Shown piece after piece: positions 49,893-59,437 of a stretch of 64,000 nt of DNA. Source of the stretch: Photobacterium marinum. GTDB lineage: Bacteria > Pseudomonadota > Gammaproteobacteria > Enterobacterales > Vibrionaceae. Both the position numbers and the translations under genes were made by a program. The stretch is from contig NZ_AMZO01000045.1 of the NCBI RefSeq assembly GCF_000331515.1, positions 1 to 64,000 on the forward strand. The letters are read 5' to 3'. The notes under the pieces are model-generated. The model saw nothing but the letters and a program-made list of their open reading frames with translations. It was not told the DNA's origin and made no database searches. The stretch's first letter is position 1. Each line of letters begins with the position of its first letter.

Positions 49893-50816
49893 ATGTTTCG
49901 ATTGATCACCCCGCAGACTGAGAGTGAATTGGCTCAGTATTACCATTTTCGCTGGCAGATGTTGCGAGAGCCTTGGCATATGCCGGCCGGCTCGGAGCGG
50001 GATGCCTACGATGAGATGAGCTGTCACCGGATGGTTGTCGGTGATAACGGTGAAAGCATAGCCATTGGCCGCCTGTACATGACGCCGGATAATGACGGCC
50101 AGATCCGTTTCATGGCGGTGCATCCGGATTATCGTCATCAGGGGATGGGGGCGATTGTGTTGATGGCGCTGGAATCGCTGGCCCGTCAGGAAGGTGCCAA
50201 GCGCCTGGTCTGTAATGCCCGCGAAGATGCCATTCCTTTCTACCTCAGTCATGGCTTTTCCAGTGAGGGAGAGCTGAGTGAAGAGCGCGGTCCGGTGCAG
50301 CACCAGCAGATGCTAAAACACCTCAAGCCGATGACTGGTGTGCTTCGCCATCCCGAGTGGTGTCAGGAGCTGCAGGAGTTATGGCAGTTTCAGATCCCGA
50401 TCAGTGAAAAGATGGGGGTCAGGATCAGCCAGTATACCGGTTACCGCTTTGAGGTTAGTGCCCTGATCAATGCCAACCTTAACCCTTCTGAGACCATGTT
50501 CGCCGGCAGTATTTTTACCATGGCGACACTGGCGGGTTGGGGATTTGTTTGGATGTTGTTGAAAGAGCGCAAGCTCAAAGCCGATATTGTGCTGGCTGAC
50601 AGCCGTATCCGTTATGTCGCACCGGTCAAAGAGCGCCCGCGAGCGGTAGCCACCATTGAAAGCCTTCAGGGGGATCTGGACCGACTGGCCAGTGGTCGAA
50701 AGGGCCGCGTTATTGTTGAAGCCGGTGTTTATAGTGGTGATCAGCTGGCGTCTGTTTTCACTGGCACTTTTATGTTGTTACCGTCGCAGGGTGACGACTG
50801 TAAAACCTGTTTCTGA
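49893..50816 (+). CDS. Bifunctional GNAT acetyltransferase with YiiD C-terminal thioesterase-like domain
   Basis: A 307-residue fusion as in E. coli YiiD/FabY. The N-terminal GNAT domain (about 1-150) has MAVHPDYRHQGMGAIVLMALE. The C-terminal hot-dog-like YiiD domain (about 160-305) has VRISQYTGYRFEVSALINANLNPSETMFAGSIFTMATLAGWG. FabY of Pseudomonas is a beta-ketoacyl synthase unrelated to this, so function is kept general. The start at 49893 has a GGAG 9 nt upstream. Its last 76 bp overlap the convergent AsmA-like gene. Confidence 0.88.
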   Translation: MFRLITPQTESELAQYYHFRWQMLREPWHMPAGSERDAYDEMSCHRMVVGDNGESIAIGRLYMTPDNDGQIRFMAVHPDYRHQGMGAIVLMALESLARQEGAKRLVCNAREDAIPFYLSHGFSSEGELSEERGPVQHQQMLKHLKPMTGVLRHPEWCQELQELWQFQIPISEKMGVRISQYTGYRFEVSALINANLNPSETMFAGSIFTMATLAGWGFVWMLLKERKLKADIVLADSRIRYVAPVKERPRAVATIESLQGDLDRLASGRKGRVIVEAGVYSGDQLASVFTGTFMLLPSQGDDCKTCF

Positions 50817-52786
50817 TTGCCCCGCCATTCTTTTTTCAGTTGCAGGCAGCCCTGACTTGCCTGCAACTTCACTTGTTTGCCGTTGGGTTTGGCTAAATCC
50901 CAGTTACCTTGCAATGTTGCCGTAAAGCCTCGGCTTTGCAGTGATATCGGCGCCAGTTTGATCTTTCCTCGTTCTGCCTGAACGTGCAGTTGGTTGGCGC
51001 TAACGGAGAAAGGCTTAGTTTCCTCAATGTCGGTTTTTGACATAGTGTCTTTTCCACTGTGCTGCTCTGTTCTGCTCCCACTCCATTGCTGCCATATTTG
51101 TTTCGTTTTTTGTTGGCTGAGCTGAAGCTGGCGGAATTGTCCTTTCAACTCGCCTTCTAAGCTGTAGGCCAGACTGGTTGCATGCTGGCCGAGGCCATTT
51201 GCAGTCAGTTCTATATCCATATTTCCGCCAAGGGGAAGAGGCAGGTTGAGCCACTGAGGCAGCACGCTGACAGGCATACTGTCAGTGGTCAGCTCAAGTT
51301 GCCACGGTTGACCTTCCTGTTGCAGGTTAATTTTGCCATTGGCTGACAGTAATCCGCTATTTTTGAACGGCACAATCAGTTCGCTCAGCTGCCACTGTCC
51401 TTCCTGGCTGCGCATGGTGATTAAGGGTTCCACCATACTCACTGTCTTGATACTGGCAAAACCGCTGCTGGCGGTCAGTTCACCCTGCCATAAACCAGCT
51501 TGTCCTTCATGTTTAAGGAGCAGGTCATGGCCACTAACGTTGAGATCCGAGAATTGGAAATGTCGGCCGGGAGCGGTGTCAGTAACTTGGGCATAGCCGA
51601 TATCCAGAGCTGCCAGTTGGATATTGTCAAAATGCTGGCTGGTTTTCTTGATTAACTCAGGCCAGTTTTCAGGCAGGAACCACTTGATGCTGTTCAGCGT
51701 CAGCTGGTTCAGGGCCAGGGTGTCTGGAGTCAGTGTGCCATCGGTTTGGACATAACCTTCAAGGGCTTTGGCAGATGCACCTTCGATGACGATTTGTTCC
51801 GGGGAAAAAGCCAGCTCAGCCAGGGGGGCATCCATTACGGTATCGTGCCAGCGCAGGCTGTCGGCACTGAGGGAAAAGCGGGCATCCTGTTGGTGCCAGT
51901 GATCGGCTGGCCAATGCCAGTTTTGTAGCGATAGGTTAGTGTGGTTTAAGCTCAGCTGTGGCTGTTCAAAACTGCTGTCTAAGATATCCAGGCGGCGAAT
52001 CTCAATTGTTTGTGGAAGCTGTAGTGAGCGAGTTTGTTGTTCAAGCCATTGGCTGTTGAGTGATTCACTGTGGTGCAGTTTTAAATCGGAGACTGTCAGC
52101 TGGTGCAGGATCAGGGCGTCATCCTGTTCGATATATTCGGCCTGACCATTAAAGCTGGCCTGCTGCCAGTCAAAAGAAAAGCCGTACAGTGTCCATTGCG
52201 GCTGCGTATCGCTGTTTGGTTTGTAGTCACCGTCGAGCAGGACTTCATTGAGCTTGATGCCCTGCCAGGCTAACTGGTCTGCAGCCAGCTGAAAATCTCC
52301 GTTGAAGGTTTGTCCTGAGTCCGGCCTATTCTGCCAGTTATCCAGTTGCAATTTACTGTTTTCCAGGCTGAGCTGCGCGCTGTGCCAGTCGAAGTTGGTC
52401 AGTGCCAGGCGGTCGGTATACAACTCTGGCAGTGATGGTTGTTCGGTATTTGCACTCAGGGAAAGGCCGTCTATCAGTATGGTGTCAAAGTGCCAGCCGG
52501 GTTGAAGCAGCTTACCCGGTGAGAACCAGAGCTGAAGAACTTTGGCGTTTAGGTTTTCGCTCTTTTGGTGCTGATCTTTGAAGTGGATATCGCTGGCAGT
52601 CAGGTGCCAGGGATCGGTAATGTGGTAACTGACGGCGTTTGCGGTTACCGAGTAAGGGGAAAACGTGTTGAGCGCATAAGTTACAATGCTGGTGGCATGC
52701 CGGGTATGGAGCAACGCCAGCACGATAGTGAGACAAAGCAACAAGAGGACAATTACAGTTGCGGAGAGTTTCCCGGCCAGACGCAT
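50741..52786 (-). CDS. AsmA-family protein
   Basis: A 681-residue protein with an N-terminal membrane anchor (MRLAGKLSATVIVLLLLCLTIVLALL, about residues 5-26) and a long beta-rich periplasmic part (LNAKVLQLWFSPGKLL, LQLDNWQN, LTTDSMPVSVLPQWLNLPLPLGGNMDIELTANG). This chorein-like repeat organisation resembles AsmA/YhdP-type proteins, which bridge the envelope for lipid transport or outer-membrane maintenance. It ends with a Cys-containing tail (QGCLQLKKEW, SSPCDG). It overlaps the convergent acetyltransferase gene by 76 bp. The specific paralogue is uncertain. Confidence 0.8.
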   Translation of the reverse strand: MRLAGKLSATVIVLLLLCLTIVLALLHTRHATSIVTYALNTFSPYSVTANAVSYHITDPWHLTASDIHFKDQHQKSENLNAKVLQLWFSPGKLLQPGWHFDTILIDGLSLSANTEQPSLPELYTDRLALTNFDWHSAQLSLENSKLQLDNWQNRPDSGQTFNGDFQLAADQLAWQGIKLNEVLLDGDYKPNSDTQPQWTLYGFSFDWQQASFNGQAEYIEQDDALILHQLTVSDLKLHHSESLNSQWLEQQTRSLQLPQTIEIRRLDILDSSFEQPQLSLNHTNLSLQNWHWPADHWHQQDARFSLSADSLRWHDTVMDAPLAELAFSPEQIVIEGASAKALEGYVQTDGTLTPDTLALNQLTLNSIKWFLPENWPELIKKTSQHFDNIQLAALDIGYAQVTDTAPGRHFQFSDLNVSGHDLLLKHEGQAGLWQGELTASSGFASIKTVSMVEPLITMRSQEGQWQLSELIVPFKNSGLLSANGKINLQQEGQPWQLELTTDSMPVSVLPQWLNLPLPLGGNMDIELTANGLGQHATSLAYSLEGELKGQFRQLQLSQQKTKQIWQQWSGSRTEQHSGKDTMSKTDIEETKPFSVSANQLHVQAERGKIKLAPISLQSRGFTATLQGNWDLAKPNGKQVKLQASQGCLQLKKEWRGNQKQVLQSSPCDGNNIKVPVKTDAS

Positions 52787-52910
52787 CGGCGCTTTCCTGT
52801 CTGAGTGTGTTGGAGGAAGGTTATAACTTGACGGAAAAAGGTTATGGCTGCAAGCCGGATTGTTTTATTTATCAGCTGTTTTTGACTTTGGTCGGGCTGG
52901 TTGGCGATAT

Positions 52911-52936
52911 AAAAAAGGCCCCTCATAAGAGGGGCC
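52911..52936 (-). terminator. pckA terminator
   Basis: The stem GGCCCCTC/GAGGGGCC (52917-52924 and 52929-52936) has a 4-nt loop; on the minus strand a run of six T follows. It ends 21 bp beyond the pckA stop. Confidence 0.9.
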
Positions 52937-52957
52937 GAGTAACGTCAGAGTGATGGT

Positions 52958-54589
52958 TTAGTCCAACTGAGGGCCAGCTGAAACCAGTGATGCACCTTCG
53001 TCAGTATCTGTGTACTTGTCGAAGTTATTGATGAAGCGTTCAGCCAGGTCTTTCGCCTTGCTTTCCCACTGCAGAGGATCTGTGTAGGTATCGCGAGGGT
53101 CAAGGATGGCAGGATCTACGCCTGGCAGTGCAGTTGGTACTTCCAGATTGAAGATTGGAATGTGCTTGGTTTCCGCTTTATCGATAGAACCATCCAGGAT
53201 GGCGTCAATGATACCGCGGGTATCTTTGATAGAGATACGCTTACCGCTGCCGTTCCAGCCGGTGTTAACCAGGTATGCTTCAGCGCCTGCGGCTTCCATG
53301 CGCTTAACCAGTACTTCTGCGTACTTGGTTGGGTGCAGTGTCAGGAAGGCATTACCGAAACAGGCCGAGAAGGTTGGAGTCGGCTCAGTGATGCCGCGCT
53401 CAGTACCGGCCAGCTTGGCAGTAAAGCCAGACAGGAAGTGGTACTTGGTTTGTTCAGGAGTCAGTTTAGAAACCGGAGGCAGAACACCGAACGCATCAGC
53501 TGACAGGAAGATCACCTTGTTTGCATGTCCACCCTTAGATACCGGCTTCACGATATTTTCGATGTGGTAGATAGGGTAAGACACACGGGTGTTTTCGGTC
53601 TTCGAGTTGTCATCAAAGTCGATTGAGCCGTCACCGCGAACTGTGACGTTTTCCAGCAGTGCATCGCGGCGGATTGCGTTGTAGATATCCGGCTCAGCTT
53701 CTTTAGACAGGTTGATTGTCTTCGCGTAGCAGCCGCCTTCGAAGTTAAAGACGCCGTTGTCGTCCCAGCCGTGCTCATCATCACCGATAAGGGCACGCTT
53801 CGGATCTGTCGACAGGGTTGTTTTACCGGTACCGGACAGGCCGAAGAAGACAGCAACATCGCCATTCTCACCCATGTTAGCGGAGCAGTGCATGGATGCG
53901 ATGTCTTTTAGCGGCAGGAAGTAGTTCATCATTGCGAACATACCCTTCTTCATTTCGCCGCCGTACCAGGTGCCGCCAATTAGCTGCATCTTTTCAGTCA
54001 GGTTGAACACTGTGAAGTTTTCAGAGTTCATGCTGTGCTCTTCCCACTTAGGGTTGGTGCACTTGGCGCCGTTCATCACCACGAAATCAGGCTCGAAGTT
54101 TTCCAGCTCTTCTTCGCTTGGACGGATGAACATGTTCTTCACGAAGTGCGCCTGCCATGCTACTTCTGTGATAACACGGATGCACAGGCGGGTATCAGGG
54201 TTGGCACCGCAGTAACCGTCAATCACAAACAGTCGTTTGCCAGACAGCTGTTCAGTAACCAGCTCTTTCAGATCGTTCCACGCTTCCTGACCAATGGCTT
54301 TGTTATCGTTTTTGCCTTGGTCTGCCCACCATAGGGTATCTTTTGTTGTGTCATCTTTAACGATGAACTTATCTTTTGGTGAGCGGCCGGTGAAGATACC
54401 AGTGTCAACAGCGACAGAGCCAAGCTCTGTTACGACACCTTTTTCATAACCTTCCAGGCCCGGTTTGGTCTCTTCCTCAAACAGAAATTCGTAAGATGGG
54501 TTACGAATTACCTCTGTAACATTTTTGATACCGTATTTAGACAGATCCATATGTTTTGCAACCTTTTTCTCGACGTTCATGACAGTCAT
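52958..54589 (-). CDS. pckA: Phosphoenolpyruvate carboxykinase (ATP)
   Basis: PckA (543 residues) converts oxaloacetate to phosphoenolpyruvate, the first committed step of gluconeogenesis. The P-loop GLSGTGKTTLS near residue 250, the FTGRSPKDKFIV region near 65, and the GFTAKLAGTERG and GGCYAKTINLS motifs are present. The start at MTVMNVEKK has an AAGGAG site 5 nt upstream; 16 more codons are open before it. E. coli PckA has 540 residues. Confidence 0.97.
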   Translation of the reverse strand: MTVMNVEKKVAKHMDLSKYGIKNVTEVIRNPSYEFLFEEETKPGLEGYEKGVVTELGSVAVDTGIFTGRSPKDKFIVKDDTTKDTLWWADQGKNDNKAIGQEAWNDLKELVTEQLSGKRLFVIDGYCGANPDTRLCIRVITEVAWQAHFVKNMFIRPSEEELENFEPDFVVMNGAKCTNPKWEEHSMNSENFTVFNLTEKMQLIGGTWYGGEMKKGMFAMMNYFLPLKDIASMHCSANMGENGDVAVFFGLSGTGKTTLSTDPKRALIGDDEHGWDDNGVFNFEGGCYAKTINLSKEAEPDIYNAIRRDALLENVTVRGDGSIDFDDNSKTENTRVSYPIYHIENIVKPVSKGGHANKVIFLSADAFGVLPPVSKLTPEQTKYHFLSGFTAKLAGTERGITEPTPTFSACFGNAFLTLHPTKYAEVLVKRMEAAGAEAYLVNTGWNGSGKRISIKDTRGIIDAILDGSIDKAETKHIPIFNLEVPTALPGVDPAILDPRDTYTDPLQWESKAKDLAERFINNFDKYTDTDEGASLVSAGPQLD

Positions 54590-54844
54590 AGGTGCTCCTT
54601 GGGTAAGATGTTGTTTAACTGTTGACCATGCTAGCAACCCTAAGGGGCTAAATCAGGGATATTAATCAAAAATTAACCATCCAAAAGTTAAGGTGGAGTA
54701 AAAGTTTTAGTGGTTTTGTGGGTGAGTATTTTACGGGAATGTAAAGCGATTGCGCTAGATCTCAGATTTAATATTTATCTTGAAAAAAGCGGGGGTTAGC
54801 TGTTATTTGCTTTCAGGAAGGAGGAGGTTATGTGCTGCAAAAGT
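54590..54844. other. pckA upstream region with a 16-codon ORF behind a strong ribosome site
   Basis: The 317-bp gap contains the pckA promoter region (AT-rich, no clear operator recognised) and a plus-strand ATG at 54830 immediately preceded by AGGAAGGAGGAGG. That ORF (54830-54880, 16 residues, starting MCCKSKKS) runs through the hslO terminator stem; see findings. Nothing else is supportable. Confidence 0.35.
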
Positions 54845-54869
54845 AAAAAAAGCCGGATCAACTCCGGCT
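54845..54869 (-). terminator. hslRO terminator
   Basis: The stem AGCCGGA/TCCGGCT (54851-54857 and 54863-54869) with a 5-nt loop is followed on the minus strand by a run of T. It lies just past the hslO stop at 54907. Confidence 0.88.
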
Positions 54870-54906
54870 TTTGTAATTAACTTTCAGTGTTAATGTGTGG
54901 CGATAA

Positions 54907-55785
54907 TTAATGAACCTGATCGCTGCTGCTTGCTGCTGCATTTTCAAACAGGGCTGCAACATCAATGCTGTCAAAGTCGTAGCTGGTGCCACAGTAATCA
55001 CAGTGCAGAGAGACCTTACCTTCTTCAGTAACGATGCGCTCCACTTCGCTACGATCAATTGATGCAATTGCTGAAGCACTGCGCTCACGGGAGCAACCAC
55101 AGTGGAAAGTAACTTCCTGAGGTTCAAACAGCTGAACCGTTTCCTGATGGTACAGGCGGTACAGGACTTCCTGTGCGTCCAGGCTGAAAAGCTCTTCGTT
55201 CTTCACTGTTTCTGTCAGTTTTTCCAGGTGCTCGAAGTCTTCTGCGCTGCCTTGTTCGTCAGGCAGGATCTGCAGCAGCATACCGGCCGCTTTTGGCTGA
55301 CCTTCGATTTCACCGGTGCGAAGCCAGATGCGGGTTTTCAGCTGCTCAGAGTTTTCGAAGTAACCTTCAAGGCAGCTGGCCAGGTTGTCACCTTCCAGAC
55401 CAACCACACCCTGGTAGCGCTCGCCTTGGTTAGGGGTAATGGTAATTACCATATGGCCCTTACCGATCAGGTCGTGGATTGAACCGTCAGCCGGTACATC
55501 ACCTTCCCAACGTGCTACGCCGCGCATCTTCTGATCGTGGTCGCCATTGATCACTGCCAGTTTTACCGGGCCGTCACCTTGAAGCTGGACAGTGATTGAG
55601 CCTTCGAATTTCAGGGTTGCAGTCAGCAGGCTGGTTGCAACCAGCAGCTCACCCAGCAGATGCTGAACCGGAGCAGGGTATTCCTTGCTGGAAATGATTT
55701 GTTGATATGTCTCGTTCAGCTGAACAAGTTCACCACGTACAGATACACCGTCAAACAGGTAACGGTACAGACTATCGTTTGCCAT
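54907..55785 (-). CDS. hslO: Redox-regulated chaperone Hsp33
   Basis: Hsp33 (292 residues) is a holdase switched on by disulfide formation under oxidative stress. The zinc-binding cysteines are C229 and C231 (FHCGCSRERS) and C262 and C265 (HCDYCG), in the same pattern as E. coli C232/C234/C265/C268. The N-terminal substrate-binding domain starts MANDSLYRYLFDGVSVRGELV. It is second in hslR-hslO, 26 bp after hslR, as in E. coli. Confidence 0.97.
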   Translation of the reverse strand: MANDSLYRYLFDGVSVRGELVQLNETYQQIISSKEYPAPVQHLLGELLVATSLLTATLKFEGSITVQLQGDGPVKLAVINGDHDQKMRGVARWEGDVPADGSIHDLIGKGHMVITITPNQGERYQGVVGLEGDNLASCLEGYFENSEQLKTRIWLRTGEIEGQPKAAGMLLQILPDEQGSAEDFEHLEKLTETVKNEELFSLDAQEVLYRLYHQETVQLFEPQEVTFHCGCSRERSASAIASIDRSEVERIVTEEGKVSLHCDYCGTSYDFDSIDVAALFENAAASSSDQVH

Positions 55786-55811
55786 CTTTTGTATACTCCG
55801 GCAGGTAAAAT

Positions 55812-56219
55812 TTAGTTACTGCTCTTAAACTTAATTATATCGCGTCGCTGTTTCTTATCGGGACGCTTTTCAGGGCTTGGGTTACCGTAGGCATTGAGCT
55901 TGCGCAATTTTGCATGTGCTTCGCGCTGTTGGATGCTCTCGGCTGTCTCCTGATATAGCGTTTGGGCTTCAGGAGCGCCTCGGCGAGTGCCGGACAATTT
56001 GGCAATGATAACGGTTTTTTCGTCGTTGCCCTGTCTCAGGCGGACTTCTGCACCGACTTCGACCAGCTTGCTTGGTTTACTTCGATGCCCGTTATAGTGC
56101 ACTTTGCCGCCGTCGACCATGTTACGGGCAATAGAGCGAGTTTTATAAAAACGTGCTGCCCATAACCATTTATCAAGACGTACCTGGAGAGTGTCAGAAT
56201 CTGATGATTTCTGGCCCAT
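55812..56219 (-). CDS. hslR: Ribosome-associated heat shock protein Hsp15
   Basis: Hsp15 (135 residues) binds 50S subunits that carry stalled nascent chains. The S4 RNA-binding domain is at about residues 12-70 (VRLDKWLWAARFYKTRSIARNMVDGGKVHYNGHRSKPSKLVEVG). The C-terminus is very basic (SPEKRPDKKQRRDIIKFKSSN). Length matches the family (133). It is the first gene of hslRO. The 277-bp space before it, shared with gspC, holds no recognised site. Confidence 0.95.
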   Translation of the reverse strand: MGQKSSDSDTLQVRLDKWLWAARFYKTRSIARNMVDGGKVHYNGHRSKPSKLVEVGAEVRLRQGNDEKTVIIAKLSGTRRGAPEAQTLYQETAESIQQREAHAKLRKLNAYGNPSPEKRPDKKQRRDIIKFKSSN

Positions 56220-56496
56220 AACGTGCTCCTAGCCCATAAAGGGCGCTAAAAATACCACAATGCGATTACAGCGTCAGCTTTAGTAAATGGTGATATTGGC
56301 CCTAGATTTCAACTGCAGAGGGAACATATTTGCCCCATAATGTCTTATTGTATTGATAGTAGATATGTTTTTTACGTGATCTGTTTTGGTATATTTCATC
56401 TTTTATAAGTAAAAGACTGCCGTTATTTTTGACTAACAGGTATTCTTATCAGATCCGGCTCATAAGCCGCCGTATCTAGACTACATCCACAAGGTT

Positions 56497-57396
56497 ATGG
56501 ATTTTAAAATGGTTACAGCAAAATGGTTGGGCCTGCTTCAGGCTAAGCGCCCGATGTCAGTCACCACACTCACCCGCATGATAACCTGGTTGCTAGTGGT
56601 GATGTTGGCATGGACTCTGGGGCGTTTGGTCTGGTCTGTTGTCCAGCCGGCGGTAGCCCCGTCTTCATGGCAGGCGAAGCAGGTTTCTGTCCCTACATCG
56701 AACCGATCAGGCTTTCAGATGTCAGATGTTTTGGATATGAACCTTTTCGGTCGCTATCAGCAGAATGCACCTGTCGTTAAAAAAGAGCCGGTGAAGCAAG
56801 ATGCGCCGGTTACGCGCCTTAATCTCACCTTGGTTGGTGTGGTAGCAAGTTCTACGACCAACAGTAGCCTGGCGGTGATTACCAACCGCGGCAAACAGAA
56901 TACGTATGGTATCAACGAGACGATAGACGGTACACGTGCCACCTTGCAGGCTGTGTATGTTGACCGGGTTATTATCCGCAATCAGGGACGTGATGAAACC
57001 CTGATGCTGGATGGTGAGGAATTCAAAAAGAGCCGCAAATTTACCCCGTTACCACCGATTAAAGAGGTGAAAAGACCGACAGCATCTTCGGATCTGAGCC
57101 GTATCAAGCAGGAGATTCTGGAAAAGCCTCAGTCCCTGTTCAGTTATATTCGTCTGTCTCAGGTTAAGCGGGACGGAAAATTAGTGGGATATCGGGTTAA
57201 TCCGGGCAAGCAGCGCGCCTTATTTGATTCGGTCGGGCTTAAGGCTAATGATTTAGCTGTCAGCCTTAACGGCAACGACCTGACGGATCCGACGGTCATG
57301 GCTAAGTTATGGACAGAATTGTCACAGGCTACAGACTTTACTTTGACGGTAGAGCGGGAAGGCCAGTTACACGATATTTATATTGAGTTGCGCTAG
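56497..57396 (+). CDS. gspC: Type II secretion protein GspC (EpsC)
   Basis: GspC (299 residues) links the inner-membrane platform to the secretin. One membrane helix lies at about residues 27-50; the HR domain follows (SDVLDMNLFGRYQQ to about 190, with TLVGVVASSTTNSSLAVI). A C-terminal PDZ-like domain (about 205-295) has GYRVNPGKQRALFDSVGLKANDLAVSLNGNDL. The start ATG has only AAGG 2 nt before it, and an internal ATG four codons in is an alternative. It is the first gene of gspCDEFGHIJ. Confidence 0.93.
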   Translation: MDFKMVTAKWLGLLQAKRPMSVTTLTRMITWLLVVMLAWTLGRLVWSVVQPAVAPSSWQAKQVSVPTSNRSGFQMSDVLDMNLFGRYQQNAPVVKKEPVKQDAPVTRLNLTLVGVVASSTTNSSLAVITNRGKQNTYGINETIDGTRATLQAVYVDRVIIRNQGRDETLMLDGEEFKKSRKFTPLPPIKEVKRPTASSDLSRIKQEILEKPQSLFSYIRLSQVKRDGKLVGYRVNPGKQRALFDSVGLKANDLAVSLNGNDLTDPTVMAKLWTELSQATDFTLTVEREGQLHDIYIELR

Positions 57397-57425
57397 TTAC
57401 ACGCGAGAGAACGCAGGAGTTTTTT

Positions 57426-59435
57426 GTGAAAAAATGGATGGGTAAAAGTGCCCTGTGGTTGGCCGGAACTTTGCTATGCAGTTCTGCAATGGCAAATGAT
57501 TTCAGTGCCAGCTTCAAAGGAACCGATATTCAGGAATTCATTAATATTGTAGGGCGCAATCTGCAGAAAACGATTATCGTTGATCCTGCTGTCCGCGGTC
57601 AGGTCAATGTTCGCAGTTATGATTTGCTGAATGATGAACAGTATTACCAGTTCTTCCTGAATGTACTGGAAGTTTATGGTTTTGCTGTCGTAGAAATGGA
57701 TAACGGTGTGCTGAAGGTTATTCGCGATAAAGATGCGAAGATCTCAGCTATTCCGGTTGTCGGTGCGAAAGACAAGATTAAAGGTGACGAAGTTGTGACC
57801 CGCGTGATTGCGGTGCGCAATGTATCGGTTCGTGAGTTGTCGCCACTACTGCGCCAGCTTAATGACAATGCCGGTGCCGGTAACGTCGTTCACTACGATC
57901 CGGCGAACATTATTATGATCACCGGCCGTGCCGCGGTGGTTAATCGTCTGGCAGAAATTATTGAACGCGTTGACCGAGCTGGCGACAAAGAAATTGATGT
58001 TGTTGAGCTGAACAATGCCTCTGCAGCGGAAATGGTCCGTATTGTTGAGGCATTGAATAAGACCTCGGATGCAAAATCGCGTCCTCAGTTCCTGCAACCT
58101 AAGTTAGTTGCCGATGAGCGCACCAATGCTGTTTTGCTATCGGGTGACCCTAAAGTTCGTAACCGTCTGAAGCGTCTTATTCGTCAGTTGGATAAGGAAA
58201 TGGCGACCTCGGGTAACAACCGAGTTATTTATCTTAAATATGCCAATGCCGAAGAAATGGTTGATGTCCTGAAAGGGGTGTCTGAAAACCTGCAGGCTGA
58301 AAAGCAAGGCAGCAAATCATCATCTTCTAAGAAGAACGAGGTGATGATTTCGGCTCACGTTGATACTAACTCCCTGATCCTGACTGCGCCGCCGGATATT
58401 ATGCGTGCGCTGGAAAACATTATTTCTCAGCTGGATATCCGCCGAGCTCAGGTACTGATCGAAGCGATGATTGTTGAAATGACTGAAGGTGATGGTGCCC
58501 AATTTGGTGTTCAGTGGGGCTCACTGGATTCTGGTGTGGTTCAGTTCAGTAACTCAGGTATTCCTATTAGCCAATATGCTATTGGACTAGAGGATGCTCA
58601 GGAAAAGACAAGAACCGAACAGCGTCTTGATTCCAATGGCAATCCTGTTGATGTGGAAATTACTGAAAGTGGCGACTTTACTACTCTTGGTAATGTTCTT
58701 GGCAAAGTGAATGGCACCGCGCTTGGTATCGTGATGGGTGACTGGACGGCACTGGTGAATGCAGTGGCAACCGATCGTAATTCCAACATTCTGTCATCGC
58801 CGAGCATTACCGTGATGGATAACGGCGAAGCTTCGTTTATTGTTGGCCAGGAAGTGCCGGTCGTCACTGGCTCGACTTCAAGCTCGAATAACGACAACCC
58901 GTTCCAGACCGTTGAGCGTAAGGAAGTGGGTATTAAGCTTAATGTTACCCCGCAAATTAACGAAGGTGATTCGGTTCAGCTGAAAATTGAGCAGGAAGTA
59001 TCCAATGTACTGGGTGCAGAAGGTGCTGTGGATGTACGTTTTTCCAAGCGTCAGCTTACAACCTCGGTTCTGGTTCAGGATAAACAAATGATTGTCCTGG
59101 GCGGCCTGATTTCTGAGGAAGTGAACGAGAATGAGCAGAAGATCCCGATTTTGGGCGATATCCCGATTCTTGGCCATCTGTTCAAGTCGACAACGACCAG
59201 TAAAGGTAAAACCAACCTGATGGTGTTCATCAAACCGACCATTATTCGTGATGGCATGACTGCCGATGGTATTACTCAGCGCAAGTATAACTATATTCGT
59301 GCTGAGCAGTTGTATAGGGCTGACCAAGGTCTGCGCCTGATGCCGGATGCTGAGTTGCCGATTCTGCCTAAATATGGTGACGATATTTCTCTGCCGGCAG
59401 AAGTTCGTGCCTTTGTCGCTCAGCTGGAGAAATAA
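57426..59435 (+). CDS. gspD: Type II secretion secretin GspD (EpsD)
   Basis: GspD (669 residues) forms the outer-membrane channel. A signal peptide of about 23 residues (MKKWMGKSALWLAGTLLCSSAMA) is followed by the N0 domain (FSASFKGTDIQEFINIVGRNL), then N1 to N3 and the secretin domain from about residue 330. The characteristic secretin motifs VPVVTGS and VGIKLNVTPQI (residues about 475-510), LGGLISEE and FKSTTTSKGKTNLMVFIKPTI are present. The C-terminal S-domain is short. It lies 29 bp after gspC. Confidence 0.96.
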   Translation: MKKWMGKSALWLAGTLLCSSAMANDFSASFKGTDIQEFINIVGRNLQKTIIVDPAVRGQVNVRSYDLLNDEQYYQFFLNVLEVYGFAVVEMDNGVLKVIRDKDAKISAIPVVGAKDKIKGDEVVTRVIAVRNVSVRELSPLLRQLNDNAGAGNVVHYDPANIIMITGRAAVVNRLAEIIERVDRAGDKEIDVVELNNASAAEMVRIVEALNKTSDAKSRPQFLQPKLVADERTNAVLLSGDPKVRNRLKRLIRQLDKEMATSGNNRVIYLKYANAEEMVDVLKGVSENLQAEKQGSKSSSSKKNEVMISAHVDTNSLILTAPPDIMRALENIISQLDIRRAQVLIEAMIVEMTEGDGAQFGVQWGSLDSGVVQFSNSGIPISQYAIGLEDAQEKTRTEQRLDSNGNPVDVEITESGDFTTLGNVLGKVNGTALGIVMGDWTALVNAVATDRNSNILSSPSITVMDNGEASFIVGQEVPVVTGSTSSSNNDNPFQTVERKEVGIKLNVTPQINEGDSVQLKIEQEVSNVLGAEGAVDVRFSKRQLTTSVLVQDKQMIVLGGLISEEVNENEQKIPILGDIPILGHLFKSTTTSKGKTNLMVFIKPTIIRDGMTADGITQRKYNYIRAEQLYRADQGLRLMPDAELPILPKYGDDISLPAEVRAFVAQLEK

Positions 59436-59437
59436 TC

